NCBI GenBank assembly: GCA_946811695.1 | Contig: OX328124.1 | Coordinates: 84,987,293-85,051,292, forward strand | Reading direction: 5' to 3' | Origin: Gonocerus acuteangulatus | Taxonomy: Eukaryota > Arthropoda > Insecta > Hemiptera > Coreidae | Length of the DNA stretch: 64,000 nt | Notes under the pieces: generated by a model | The model's database searches: none | Told to the model about the DNA's origin: nothing | The model's input: the letters and a program-made list of their open reading frames with translations, nothing else | Shown here: positions 9,815 through 21,397 of the stretch, piece after piece | Position numbering within the stretch: the stretch's first letter is position 1 | Layout of the letters: each line of letters opens with the position of its first letter | Made by a program: the position numbers and the translations under genes

Positions 9815-10279
9815 CCCTGGTGTGGGCTGACAAAGATACTCACACCACGCTGCTCTCGCACTGGTGCGGGCTGACAAAGATACTCAAACCACGCTGCACT
9901 CGCACTGGTGCGGGCTGACAAAGATACTCACACCACGCTGCTCTCGCACTGGTGCGGGCTGACAAAGACACTCACACCACGCTGCTGTCGCACTGGTGCG
10001 GGCTGACAAAGACACTCACACCACGCTGCTCTTGCACACTCCGGCTGACAAAGATACTCACACCACGCTGCTCATGCACTGGTACGGGCTGACAAAGATA
10101 CTGACACCACGGTGCTCTCGCACTGGTGCCGGCTGACAAAGTTACCCACACCACGCTGCTCTTGCACTGGTGCGGGCTGACAAAGATACTCACACCACGC
10201 TGCTCTCGAACTGGTGCCGGCTGACAAAGATACCCACACCACGCTGCTCTCGCTCTGGTGCGGGCTGACAAAGATACTC
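9815..10279. repeat. 44-bp minisatellite, about 10.5 copies
   Basis: The unit is built from CTGGTGCGGGCTGACAAAGA and TACTCACACCACGCTGCTCT. Copies differ by a few substitutions, and one copy near 10036 is 2 bp shorter. GC content is well above the surroundings. Because 44 is not a multiple of 3, the long minus-strand frame over it cycles through three frames and is not a gene. Each unit contains self-complementary CTGGTG/CACCA and GCGGGCTG parts, so local hairpins are possible. Confidence 0.95.
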
Positions 10280-11543
10280 TACTGACCAGCCTTTGTTTTC
10301 CCATGAAAGTGTGTTCTTACGCTACCTGGGGACTTTTTCATGTTATCATAGTTGTACTTCTTGATCGTCAGTAGATATTATATGATGTATAATTTGCGCC
10401 TGTATCATCTTTTAGGATTAAGGCTAGTAATAAGTAAAGTGGCGGAGAGAAATACGAGAACAGCCCCGAGTGAGGGTCTGGGTAAATGAATTCATCACGA
10501 CCCGTATAACGCCCGTGTATTGAAGGTAGCTGTCAAAAGGTAAGTCATTTTTAATTTCACCCATCTCACACTTTAAGATATTTCTTAGATTGATTCTTAA
10601 CAAAGATCGAAGTTATAATGTTGCTATTATGCATAACTTCCAATTAACTTATGTTTAAGAAATTATTAAGAAATGTCTGAGACTTTCCTGAATTCGTATT
10701 TTTTATTTTTATTTTTTACAAAAGGAAGTTTACAAGAAGCTAAAAGCGAATACTCTGAAGAATATTTCTCCGAATCTCGAACGAAATTTTCTAGTTCAAG
10801 AATCCTAACTTTCATGTTACAGACATTTCAACAGGAGTAATATGAACAAAAACATCAAAGGAAATATGATTGAATGTTTAAAACCAGTTAGACTGGAAAG
10901 GCTGCTTTCCACCCCATCGATTCCTTAATAAGATCTGTAATATTCTCTAACGACTTAGAAACTGAAAAGATCAAAATATTCATGAGAAAAGTACTAAGAG
11001 GCATAATGAGACCAATAAGGGAAAATAGGGTGTTTCGTATGAGAAAATAAACAAAGAATTTTATTTGGGCCAATACAAACGTATTACACATAAGCATGAT
11101 ATCAGGTAAAATTTATAGATTTGAAATGTCTTGGTAAAGTATGTGTTTTAATCGCAATGTTTTTTTTATGTGGCGTAGTTGATAAAACACCGAACTGCCG
11201 CAGGCTAGAAGAGTCCGGTGATATTTTCGCACTGGCTTTTCCATGGCTGTTCCTTACGAATCAGGGAGCATTGGACACTATTCGGAGTACCTTGTGTTGA
11301 AAAGTTTGTAGTCGTTTTAAGTCTGTGTTACTTGCACCAAACCAGACCGGGCATGCGTATGTTAGTGTGGGTATTACTGTCGATTTGCAAAGAAGTGTAC
11401 TACAGGTTTATTTTAAGGAAGTTTTTGTATTCAATAATGGATAAATTTATTACAGTTGTGTTTGAGATTCTTGTAGTTTTTTGTGAATGTGGTTACACAA
11501 AGTTAGTCTTGTGTATAAATATACCCCTTTATACTATTACTGG
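10280..11543. other. Unassigned sequence with one donor-like site
   Basis: AAAAG|GTAAGT at 10538-10546 is a strong 5' splice-site match. It is preceded by about 100 bases with an open stretch (VWVNEF..) that I could not assign. The open frame 11218-11556 is not recognisable. Confidence 0.4.
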
Positions 11544-11849
11544 TCGTTTATTATGATAACAAATAAAGAGATCTACGATGATCCAAAATTTTCCTATTTT
11601 ATGCGAATTCAGCGCCTCAGGCTGGGACATTTTTTCAGAATAGATGATAATGCAACAAGCAGGATATTGTACTATGTAACCCCAGATTGAGCTAGAGCAG
11701 GAGGGAGACCGAAGGGAAGGTGGTAGGACTCGATGGACGAAAACTTTAGTATGGTTGGAGTATCCAGCAGACTTCCCACTGACCGGACTGAGTGAATAGA
11801 GGCAGTTAAGTGGGCCAAGGGCAGCTTCTTGCGCTTGTCAGGTCGTTAA
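11544..11849 (+). pseudogene. LINE reverse-transcriptase C-terminal remnant (RTE/Jockey-type tail)
   Basis: One frame, broken by three stops, reads YFMRIQRLRLGHFFRIDDNA, ILYYVTPD*, ARAGGRPKGRW, DSMDENF, DRTE*IEAVKWAKG and LRLSGR up to TAA 11847-11849. The order RLR-hGH-hRhDD, then GGRP.GRW..S..E, then DR..W..A.. is the C-terminal signature of many LINE polyproteins after the RT thumb. In-frame stops at 11688, 11724 and 11796 show decay. The catalytic RT part is absent. Confidence 0.65.
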
Positions 11850-12046
11850 TTTGATGATTGGAAACTTCAAAATTAATGTACGTTTGAGGATAGTAACTTT
11901 TTGATACATTTTGGTCTCAATGCAAAAAATAGTTGAGGTTGTTTGAGTTGAGGACGGGAGAATAACGCAAGCTCTAAGGTAATATTCTCATCTCGACATC
12001 CTAAACGAGTGAATGTATTCCCAAAAACTATAGTCCGGCCAGAAAA

Positions 12047-12136
12047 AAAAGAACCAGGACGGGAGTGAACGGACGGGAGACCAGGCCTTCCCCCACATGG
12101 GCTAAAGGCAGCGCTTGCGCGCTACCTGGTTCTTTT
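12047..12136. repeat. Small hairpin-flanked fragment with a second LINE-tail motif
   Basis: AAAAGAACCAGG (12047-12058) is the exact inverse of CCTGGTTCTTTT (12125-12136). Between them the + frame reads RPSPTWAKGSACALPG, similar to the KWAKG..LRLSGR end of the LINE relic 250 bp upstream. This suggests a duplicated or related 3' fragment. Confidence 0.4.
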
Positions 12137-15100
12137 CTTTGTACACCTATAGGTGTTTTCATGTCGATAAAAGAGATTCTCAAAGTCGAAGCAAGAGAAA
12201 CTCTAATCGTGCGTCCTCTTAAGGTCCGACCCGAAGAAACTCCATTCTATTATATATTCCTGAACAAAGAATTTGCTGGTGAGATATGGAAAGCTTGAAA
12301 TGTGAACTAATTATTAATTGTTATTCTTCAAAGGTTACGTTGGTATTCTCTATAGTTGCAGGGAAGTTTCATTGATGAATTAATTTTACTGTTCAGTATA
12401 TTTCCAAACCTACCCCAATAAGAACTCCGAGTAAAAAAATAATTGGCGCTTAAACTACCTCAATGCTCAGAAAATGGGCAGAAGCCAACTAGAAGCCTAA
12501 GTAACTCAATCCCTTGTGAAGCCATTCACTACACATTTTATACTATCGTCCAAATAAATATGATAAAGCTTATTTTTTAAATGGGAATTAGTCATTGGAG
12601 TTATATCCCTAAACTCTCGAGGTGCCACAAAGACAAAATACTAATAGAAATACTTAGTACGTTTTTGGTGAGAATTCATTTCTGAGTGATTAAACCATCG
12701 CTCCTGGATACTCTTACACGCTCGAAGAACCTAAATACATAAAAACCCACTTTCGCTGTAGAAAGGGGCTGTATCATATTTCTTGAAAGTAAATATCAGT
12801 GAAAACATGCTCAAGTTGTCGTGTTTTAGTGTCCCTTATGACTCCCAAGAGGGGAATTGGGGGAACCCGAATTTTTCTCACATAAAATGCTCAGGAAGAA
12901 AGTACTCCTTAAATTATATTTTCTTTTTTGAAATAGTTTTGATGACGGTCCTGTGACTAAAGTCGGGGCCATTGGTCCATTCAAACACATTAGCATGCGG
13001 CAGTTCAGTGACTTAACGATCTGAGGAAGTGAAAAATATTTAAAAAAATAAGTATTTTTTGAATTTTTTTGTTTTGTTTTTGCCTTCCAACTAAAAATTA
13101 CTTTACAGTTTCTGAACACTGACGTGCTCTTAAAAATGTAACTCGTACCACAATATGAGATCTATGTGCCAATTTTCATTATATGTATCTACAACATATA
13201 TTTATGTAAAATTAGTGTACATGACAATAACTCTTATTAGTTGTTAGATTTTATCACTTTCATGAAGTTATGTCGAATTGTAACTTCAATGAACCGATGT
13301 TTAGTAAGACAAACTATATGTAAGTCGACAATTTTTGGCAGTTCCTTAAAGATTCACGTGTCGAGAGACTAATTTATGTGTATATCTGTACGTACATACA
13401 TGTATATTTTTACAAAAAATATTGGATAATGAGATAAGATTCTTATTCCCTGGTGGGACGCTTTTTGGCAAATGTCTTCTTAGGTTCTCACCTAAGCAAC
13501 GAGATAACTGTACAATGTAAATATTAAGCTGACTGATGTAGAGCCAATGGTTCTTTCTGGATTTCGAAATGGGATTACAGGATTATTTCGCTGCTATCCG
13601 AAGTACTAAGTCCTCCAGAGTAATATTTTTTCAAATATATTTTTGATAATTCTACAAAAAAATTAGCATGTAATGCTCATTCGGAACAAACCGACTTTTC
13701 TCCCCCACAATAGGAAGTTGGGTTGTACGGGTGCAATGTTTCCTGTTTATCAGATTCAGAAAAACAAAATAACCCGCAAAATCGCCTTTAACATCAAGTG
13801 TTCCAGTTAAGAAAATAACTTCACATAGGCACCTACGTTTCCTATTCTAATAATTTTAACTTAATTTACATCATTGATGAGGAATTGTTTTATTTAACGG
13901 TGCTGCTGATTTTTATTAACCCCGGATCAGGTGGAATCCCCGGAGTACGGTAATCGGGTGCAACCGTCCTAATAGGACAGCCACCATTTTTTGGCCTTAA
14001 TAATTTCAATCAGCATTTCAAGGTCAAATATACATTGAAAACCTTCGTAGACATCTAAGAAATGAAATAAAAATTAAATTGTTGCAAATAGAAGAATCAG
14101 CTCAATACCGAAAAACAAATAATAAAAGCGCCATCGGTACACAGTTACTCTCTATGGATGTGTACTAATCGCCCACAGTCAAAATCATGAAAATAAAAAA
14201 AAAAAGTTTGAGAACTTTTCTAAGCCCTTCAAAATTGGTTGAATGTGAGCTAATTATCATTTTCAGTAAACAAATTTTCCTTGTTTGAACTCTATTAGTC
14301 CTTGAAAATGCACTCCAATAACCCCCAACGCAACCTGCCATTACTCTGATGTCAGCTCAAATGTCGACTTGTCAAAAAACTGCGCAACAAACTCTTTTTT
14401 CATAACAAAATAATTCACCAAACGACCTATTCCAAGTATATCAATGAAGACCTTCGCAAGTATTGTTAAAATGACCCAAATAGTGAGAAATAAATAGTTT
14501 TATGAAAATTCACAAACTTCAATATTTTTGACGGCCCTCAATAATGGTCCTCCTATTGGGACGGTGGCGTATCCACTCCTAAGCGATCTGACAGGCAGTT
14601 AAAGGGGAGTGCCGTGTAAACAGGACCGACCTAAGAAGGTACTAGGATGTGGAGAACCTTATGTTGAGGGACGGGACGGAGGTACCTAAAAACCACCCAC
14701 CCGTCCCAATGCATCATCATCCTTCATTTAAACAATATTACTTGAAGGAATCTTCTTGAAATGTGTTGCGATTCTAATTGTGGATAAGTATAAGTTGGAG
14801 AGTGATCCTGGAAGAGGAAGTGTATACCATTAATCAAGGAAGCGGAAGCCATTCTCATCCTCCTTATTTCCGACCCGTCCGCTTATCTACGTCTCTCCTT
14901 CCTTTATCTTACTCAATTCCTCACCATGTTATTTATCATCTAGACTCTTAACAGCTTTTTTTTCTCTTAACATCAGGATGAGCTGTTGATATTCCGCGCC
15001 ATGAAAGAAATATTCAGAAGGATCTCATTATAACCCATCAGAATAGACAATGATGCTCTCCTTCAGCATATAACTGACTTATTAATTTTTATAGTTTTTA

Positions 15101-15268
15101 ATTTCACCAGTAATGTTGTTTAAAGATGATGTACATATTACATTTTACTAAAAAAAAAACATGTACACCAATGAATGGAATAGGTTGCCAATATCCGAAC
15201 GAATCGATTAACAACAGAAGGATCTACCTATATACAAAGATCGGTAACATTCGTTTACATTTTGCTTT
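12137..15268. other. Long unassigned AT-rich stretch
   Basis: I found no coding exon, RNA or repeat matching elsewhere in the window. Slightly GC-richer islands at about 13920-13990 (CCCCGGATCAGG..) and 14540-14720 (GGGACGG.., CCACCCACCCGTCCC) look like old transposon pieces, but I cannot name them. Confidence 0.4.
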
Positions 15269-16062
15269 CGGTACTTACATACTAGTTGCACCAATGTCGA
15301 GAAGAGGGTCTCGTTCAGGGATCCGGATCATGAATGAGAACTCAATTGAAGTTGTGGCAATATAGGGACCGAAAGACCATTTATTAATATTATCAACGAG
15401 TTGGATTGTCTAGAGTTTCGACATAACCTTGAGCAAGCGGCAACGAATAGCAATTATGCCATTAACATAAGTGCTACTGGTTTCCTAGGTTATATAACAT
15501 TAGCACTAATGCTAACTGCATAATTGCTATGAGTTTCCGCTCGCTCAAGGTTATGTCGAAACTCTAGACAATCCAGGTCGTTGATAATATTAATAAATGG
15601 TCTTTCGGTCCCTATATTGCCACAACTTCAATTGAGTTCTCATTCATGATCCGGAATTGCATAATTTCTCGGTGTAAAATGGGCCTTTATGCAATTTAAC
15701 ATTGCTTCACTGCAACACAAGCAATGGCATCTTTTTCAGTCGTTGGTAAATCCCAAATAATCATTTTTCTAGCCGGGAGAACAACACTAAGGAAATAAAG
15801 AACACTAAAACACAAACAACACTAAGAAGTGAGACAATAAATATAACTTCTAAAAAACACAAATATAACGGAAAGTGAACACAAAACGATGACTAGAACG
15901 GAAGAAAGTACTGTCAATGGAATTGCCCATAGGAATGAACTAATAGAAATGCTAAAGATTTATGCGCGTGCGCTGATGATGGAGATAACTTCATTCGAGT
16001 TCTCATTTCATGATCCGGGCCCCTGAACGAGATCGGTGCAAGTAGTAGATACGTAAGTACCT
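15269..16062. mobile_element. Fold-back element with nested inverted repeats
   Basis: Bases 15323-15654 form one 332-bp inverted repeat. The left arm starts CCGGATCATGAATGAGAACT, and its complement ends at 15654. Arms of more than 130 bp include TCTAGAGTTTCGACATAACC and ATAGGGACCGAAAGACCATT. An additional outer segment (15269-15350: GGTACTTACATACTAGTTGC, CTCGTTCAGGG) is inverted again at 15981-16062. So one left end has two inverted partners. No transposase frame is seen. The ORF at 15126-15365 lies mostly in the arm and is not a gene. Confidence 0.8.
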
Positions 16063-16158
16063 CTTATTTTAGTATAAAATATTTTATTTAACAATGTTTT
16101 ATTATTAACCGTTTTATTCTTGTTGCTTACAATGTGAATATTCTCTTTTACTTTTCTT

Positions 16159-16946
16159 GGGTCTTTTTGCGATGACCACATCCAGTTACTTTTGAAGTAG
16201 CGGTAGTGATTTATAACAGTTACTCGTACTCGCTGATAAGCTTACTGATTAGCTTATAGGTTCTTTGCTGGTTATCTATTACTACTTGACTCGTTATCTA
16301 CTATTACAATTCATATTAGATAATGGCAAGCAATATTTATTAATAAAAAGGTTAATATGATCAAAATCAATTCTCTCAACTACGAAAAAAGCTATTAAGC
16401 ATTAAAGTTAACTGTTTTGCAGGTTATGAAGGATAACATAAAGAATGATATTTGTAAACACACATATTTTATTCCTTTTCTCTCACTCTTTGGATATTTT
16501 ACATTTATTTAGCATTATGGCCATACTTGCTGAGCGTTTCTGCTCGCTTCGCTCGCTCAAGAAGATATCAAAACTCTAGTCAATCCAACTCGCTAGAATT
16601 AATAGAATTCTACTAATTTTAGCGACTCTAGTCTATTCAACTCGCTAAAATTAGTAGAATTCTATTAATTTTTCCGAGTAAGAAACCAATCGCTTTTTCT
16701 TTGTTAGGAACATGGCGAACTAATTGTAAAAGACCCATTTTTTCTCACTAACATAAGCAGAGCTTTTTCATAAACATAAGCTAATTCACTGTTGAAGGTT
16801 TCTTTACTCCCGGCAAGAACCAATACAATTGGTCATCGGAATCCTCCAATAGGAAGGCTAAGGAGTTATGCGCTTGCGCTGAATCACTGATAAAATCACT
16901 ACTCCCATTTCAAAAGTAACTGGATGTGGTCTTCGCAAAAAGACCC
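16159..16946. mobile_element. Fold-back element with about 58-bp inverted ends
   Basis: GGGTCTTTTTGCGATGACCA (16159) through TAGTGATTTATAAC is inverted at 16888-16946 (TGGTCTTCGCAAAAAGACCC). The interior holds a third member of the neighbouring family (CGCTCAAGAAGATATCAAAA, ACTCTAGTCAATCCA). It also holds a perfect 29-bp-arm palindrome (16597-16625 / 16642-16670, core AATAGAATTCTACTAATTTT). Confidence 0.7.
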
Positions 16947-17025
16947 CTTTTCTTTTTATCGTTATCCATTATCATTATATTTTCAAAGTCAAATGAATGG
17001 TAGTTTTTAAAAGAATAGTCGGTTA

Positions 17026-17909
17026 TAGTCGGAGAGCTGGTAACGCACTTTTCATGGAGTCTTTTATGCACCTTGAAATTTTGCTATAATGTACCTCTTG
17101 GGTAGATTAGAAGGTAAATATGTGTTTCCTGTACATATCTTGGAACACCAAGTACTGGGCATAGGGGAAAGGTGCAAAACCATATTGCCCAAAAATAGTG
17201 CTTTATTCAGAAGCCAGCTATCATTAATGTAAAAAAAAAAAATGCAAATTAAGGCAATTTTACAATGAATAATAAATAAGGCAGACACTTAAGGGGGTTA
17301 AAATGTAAATAAAAAAAAAAGAAAAAAGAAGTACCTAGTTTTTATTTTTACTAATTAATGAAGTGCTTTATTCACCCTGCGATTTAAATAGCCTTCAAGC
17401 GTCAAAAGGGCAGACACTTTTGTGGGGTTTAATTATCAGAAAACTAAAATAAATGTTTCCTATGATAGACTGCAATACACTGCGTGTAACCGTAGGAATG
17501 AATGAAAGCACCGCGCAGTTCTGGTTGTTCCCTGCGCTCTCATTGGTTCTTGCTCACATGGTCTTGAATAGCTGTCCCGGTTTAAATGGCAGTGTGAATA
17601 AAACTTGCATTTAATATTAGAATAAAAACATTTTTTTTTTTTTTTTTAATTTTATACCCCTTAGAAGTCTCTGTTTATTATTCATAGTAAAATTGTCTTA
17701 ATTTTACATTAAAGATAGTTGTCTTCTGAATAAAGCCATTTTTGGGAAATATTTTTTTGCACCTTTCCCCCATGCGCAGTAGCTGGAGTTCCACGGTAAG
17801 GCTTTCCAACACAAATATACCTTCTTATCAACCCAAGAGGTTTATTATAGCAAAATTTCAAGGTGCATAAAACACTTCATGAAACGTGCGGTTACTGGCT
17901 CTCGGACTA
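17026..17909. mobile_element. MITE with about 260-bp terminal inverted repeats
   Basis: The left arm (TAGTCGGAGAGCTGGTAACG, TATGCACCTTGAAATTTTGC, GCTTTATTCAGAAG, CAATTTTACAATGAATAATA) recurs inverted from 17909 down to about 17640. TTA flanks both ends (17023-17025 and 17910-17912), a Harbinger-type 3-bp duplication. The centre contains CCTGCGCTCTCATTGGTTCT, which also occurs inverted at 44680-44700. A half copy lies at 48310-48705. It is non-coding and would need a transposase from elsewhere. Confidence 0.75.
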
Positions 17910-17912
17910 TTA

Positions 17913-18719
17913 GTGATGTTTTCTACGTACTGTTCAATTATGTTTTCAAGTTTGCAACGAATTTTTAATTATAAATATATAGAAGGTTTGGCCCCTGATG
18001 AGCTAAGAATTTAAAATATTAAGTGTCATTTAGGGCTTATGGTCCAGAAATTATGTAGTTCATGAAATAATACCACTCATAACGCTCCAGTCATCAATGC
18101 ACGAAATATGTTTCATTACGGTCACATGATTAAAATAAATTTTATTATTGAAAATTTCAAATAATGAATGCTACACATTATAGACGTGTACTCTTAGATG
18201 GGCAGTAAATTTTCCAACTTTACTGCACGTCACTAGTTTATTTAAAGGGAATGGGCACTACTAGAGCTCATATCCCTTAGGAAATGAAGTTATATATATG
18301 CATACCCTCAACTACCAATCTCTGAGGGTTTATCTACTCCAACTTCTATCTTTACATCTATTCGGCTAGTTCTCATAGTTCAATCTTTAAGGGGACCATT
18401 ATGCTTTTAGACATTGTTAAAGGATCATTGACTTTGCGATACGATGTAGGCTTTCAAATGCCTTCATAAAATTAATATTTAGCACTTTCATTGCAGAAGG
18501 CCCTTTGCGTTGAAGAATCAACTGTGTTGGCATACATATTTCTGCGTTTATGGGCACTCCGTAAACATCGGCGTAGGTATTGGATACATACTTTTTTGCG
18601 CGATAGAAGTGCAAAAGGAGCTTTTTTTTTAATCTACACGAAGACCTTAGGAAAAATCCAGATAAGTTCTATACTTACACTAGATTGAGTGTTTCTACTT
18701 TTGATGACCTTCTGGGATT
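17913..18719. other. Unassigned AT-rich sequence
   Basis: I see no supported feature. The overlapping short frames on both strands at 18417-18688 have no recognisable motif, although the minus-strand one continues downstream of the Tc1 relic and might be its decayed catalytic part. Confidence 0.4.
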
Positions 18720-19090
18720 TAAAAAAAAATATTTATTTTTTAAAATCTAAACGTTTCTTTTTAACCACTCTACTAATGTGCACCTCTACAATTTTTTAAA
18801 CCCGCCTCATTTAATATATGTCTCCCAGTTCTTGAAGATATATTTAATTTTAATTGTTCAACAATGTTCCGTGACGTTGTCAAATGATTACGTCTAGATT
18901 CTCTCACAATTCTTCTATCATAGTATGTTTAAGTTTCCGTCCACAATCATGTAAATTTTAAACTAAATTTGTACTAAATCCTTTGTATAAATTTTATTAA
19001 CTGCACTTTTTGAAACTTTATATTTTTTGGTTATTTTACGAAAACTTAATTTATTTTTGCAATATGAAACAATTATATTTCGCAATTTGC
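18720..19090 (-). pseudogene. Tc1-like transposase relic (N-terminal DNA-binding half)
   Basis: Minus-strand pieces read KLSFRKITKKYKVSKSAVNK (first helix-turn-helix), then after a frame break VRESRRNHLTTSRNIVEQL, KLNISSRTGRHILNEAGLK and CRGAH, then VVKKKRLDFKK. This follows the Tc1 family order: HTH 1, 'I.RE.RRNP..TSR.I...L', 'S..T..R.L.EAGL', 'K.RL.FA.'. The GRPR hook and catalytic DDE are not readable. Stops and at least one frameshift show it is dead. The + strand ORF at 19010-19213 is its shadow. Confidence 0.7.
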
Positions 19091-19279
19091 AGGAAATTTC
19101 TCTTCTTTCAGAAACGTTTGTTTACTAACTTTCATTGTACATTCAGGAAACCTCAAAGTAAACTAAATAGGAATAACGATGTGGATTACTTAAGATTATA
19201 TGAAAAAACATAAATAAACAATTACAGAAACAATGTTTTTACACTTATATGCATTAAATAAATCGTTATGATGATGAAC

Positions 19280-19421
19280 CACGACTGGCAGCGCCACCAG
19301 GAGCTACTAGTGTGCAGTGTGAGTTATGAGACAATGGGATGACATGATGGTGCCACCAGGCTGGTGGTGAGCAAAATCGCATGCCCGAGCCACCACATTT
19401 CTAGGAGCGCTGCCAGTCGTG
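19280..19421. repeat. Small inverted-repeat element (15-bp perfect ends)
   Basis: CACGACTGGCAGCGC (19280-19294) is inverted exactly at 19407-19421. The 112-bp interior is GC-rich and contains a weaker CACCAGG/CCACCAGGCTGGTGG palindrome. It is probably a short MITE. Confidence 0.6.
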
Positions 19422-19569
19422 CCACAAATGACCAGTGTGTGCTCCAGAAGAATCATTGTTACCACGATGGAAGCGCCATTGGTTGGTCACCGTGGTGGCC
19501 TAGGGTGCAAAGGCCCTAAAGCTTATAAAAGTCCGACTCGCAGGAACTGCGTCATCTTAGCGCGGTTCC

Positions 19570-19755
19570 AGTTTTTTTTGTTTTTTTTTTTACGGCACAT
19601 CTACATCTAGGTCATTAGCGCCGACATCCAGGGTGTAGCGAGGAATTTCACCAGCGAGCCGTGGGATGATAAAATTCCTGCCGGAGGTTGGGAATCGAAC
19701 CCACCATCTCCCGCCTATGAATCCAAGGCGCTAGCCATTAGACCACGGGAGACCC
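19570..19755 (-). mobile_element. tRNA-derived SINE nested in family A copy, TSD CGGTTCC
   Basis: On the minus strand it reads GGGTCTCCCGTGGTCTAATG (A box region), GGTGGGTTCGATTCCCAAC (B box), GGATGTCGGCGCTAATGACC, TGTGCCGTAAAAAA. CGGTTCC at 19563-19569 recurs at 19756-19762. The interrupted sequence resumes exactly as in the intact copy at 59776 (GTTCATGTCCCTA versus GTTCATATCCCTA). The insertion therefore post-dates the family A copy. Confidence 0.95.
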
Positions 19756-20828
19756 CGGTTCCTGTTCATATCCCTATTCTCATTTGAAAAGCATAGAATA
19801 GAAACAGATAATACTTTCCTCGGCCTTTGTTCAAAGGGTTTTATGGCTATACCTGGGGTCAGGTCCGCAAGACCCTAGAATCCTCTTCTACCGATACTTC
19901 ATTTCATACGTTTCAATGAATTGGAAAATATCAAATATTTTCACACATTCCTGTGTTCTTTTACTATAGTAATACCCACAGATAACATCAATTAAAAAAT
20001 AAAATAAAAAAACCAACAGCATAAAGGCAATTGAAAATATTCAAAAGACGTCAACGAATCTTTTTCTCTTGGCAAGCTATATTTCTAACAATGAATTGTT
20101 TTTCTTATTTTGCCTAATCTGTTTTATTGTAAAATACATTATCCAACTATAAGCAAAAAAAAAAATAACAAGGAATAAAAACAGACAAAAAGAACAGTTC
20201 GAATAAGCAAAATCAATTACTTTAATGTTGTAAGCACTTATTTCTCCGATTGACATCGCCTAATCAAAACTTTCATCAGAACCTTTTTTGTAGAGCATTT
20301 AGTAAGCTTTCTAATGGTATTCTTTCGTTTACCAAATTCTTAACCTTTTTCGAGATATTAAGGAAAATATACAAAGTTACCAAAACTTTTTATGTCTGTT
20401 AATAAAATATTTTATTCTAACCCTTCCTTAACTCCAAACGTAACCAAAATTTCAACATATTAGTTTTAATGAAAGTAGAACATGCAAAAAATGTTTCAAC
20501 TGAATCCCATGATTCTAAGTACCCAAACCAAAAACGGTATTCAAAAACTATTTTTCCAATTTTCTCGAAAACGGTTAAAGCTATCGCCTTGAAAATGGTT
20601 TCATTCGTTTTCCTAGCCCAAGAAGCCTATAAAAAGAGTACTTACAAGCTTATGAACTCAAAAACGTAAGCGTTACGATTTTTTCTGCGCGAATTTCGCC
20701 CCAAACTCCATCTTCCAGTGGGCGGATTTTGCTGGTTAACGAACTTGACCTTTCATATTGGACGACTGAATTTTGTACCAAATTTCATCAAAATCGGACC
20801 ATTCGTCTTCGACCTAGAGAGCGAACAG

Positions 20829-20933
<105 letters not shown>

Positions 20934-21330
20934 CAAATTTGAACCACCGTTACTTTTGGTCTCTAGGGGTTCTGAAACGCGAAATTTTCTTGTCGGCACT
21001 TCCGGATTGTTTCATTGTATCAACCTTATAAGCGGGGTTCCTCCCTATGGGGGAGGGAGGAACCGCGCTAAAAACGAGACTACGAATCAAAACTCCAGAC
21101 TAAACCATCGATACTTTATAACCAAAAAGGCACAAACATAGTGTGGTCGCTGCCAATTGACTATGATAGTAATTAAACTTATTCGATGCATGTATGCCTA
21201 ATAATTATTAGTAATACATACATTGAATAAATGAATGCATTACAGCAACTTGCTCGGGCAGAAGATTTTTGGAGGACCTTAACGAATCCGGCCAATTTCA
21301 ACGATAGTCTATAATTCCTTAATGAAGGAA

Positions 21331-21332
<2 letters not shown>

Positions 21333-21394
<62 letters not shown>
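21333..21394. repeat. (CA)n(TA)n microsatellite
   Basis: About 11 CA units pass into TA units. Confidence 0.95.

Positions 21395-21397
<3 letters not shown>

Noticed and set aside
9972..10304. 110-codon minus-strand ORF over the minisatellite
   Set aside because: It is a by-product of a 44-bp repeat that lacks stops in this phase; the period is not a codon multiple and the protein is a frame-cycling repeat.
10440..10546. Putative exon ending AAAAG|GTAAGT, with a VWVNEF-like open stretch reminiscent of Harbinger proteins
   Set aside because: There is no acceptor-defined start, a stop lies before the donor in the best frame, and no partner exon was found.
12826..13119. 97-codon minus-strand ORF
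   Set aside because: It has low-complexity Lys/Phe-rich composition, no motif and no splice or start context.
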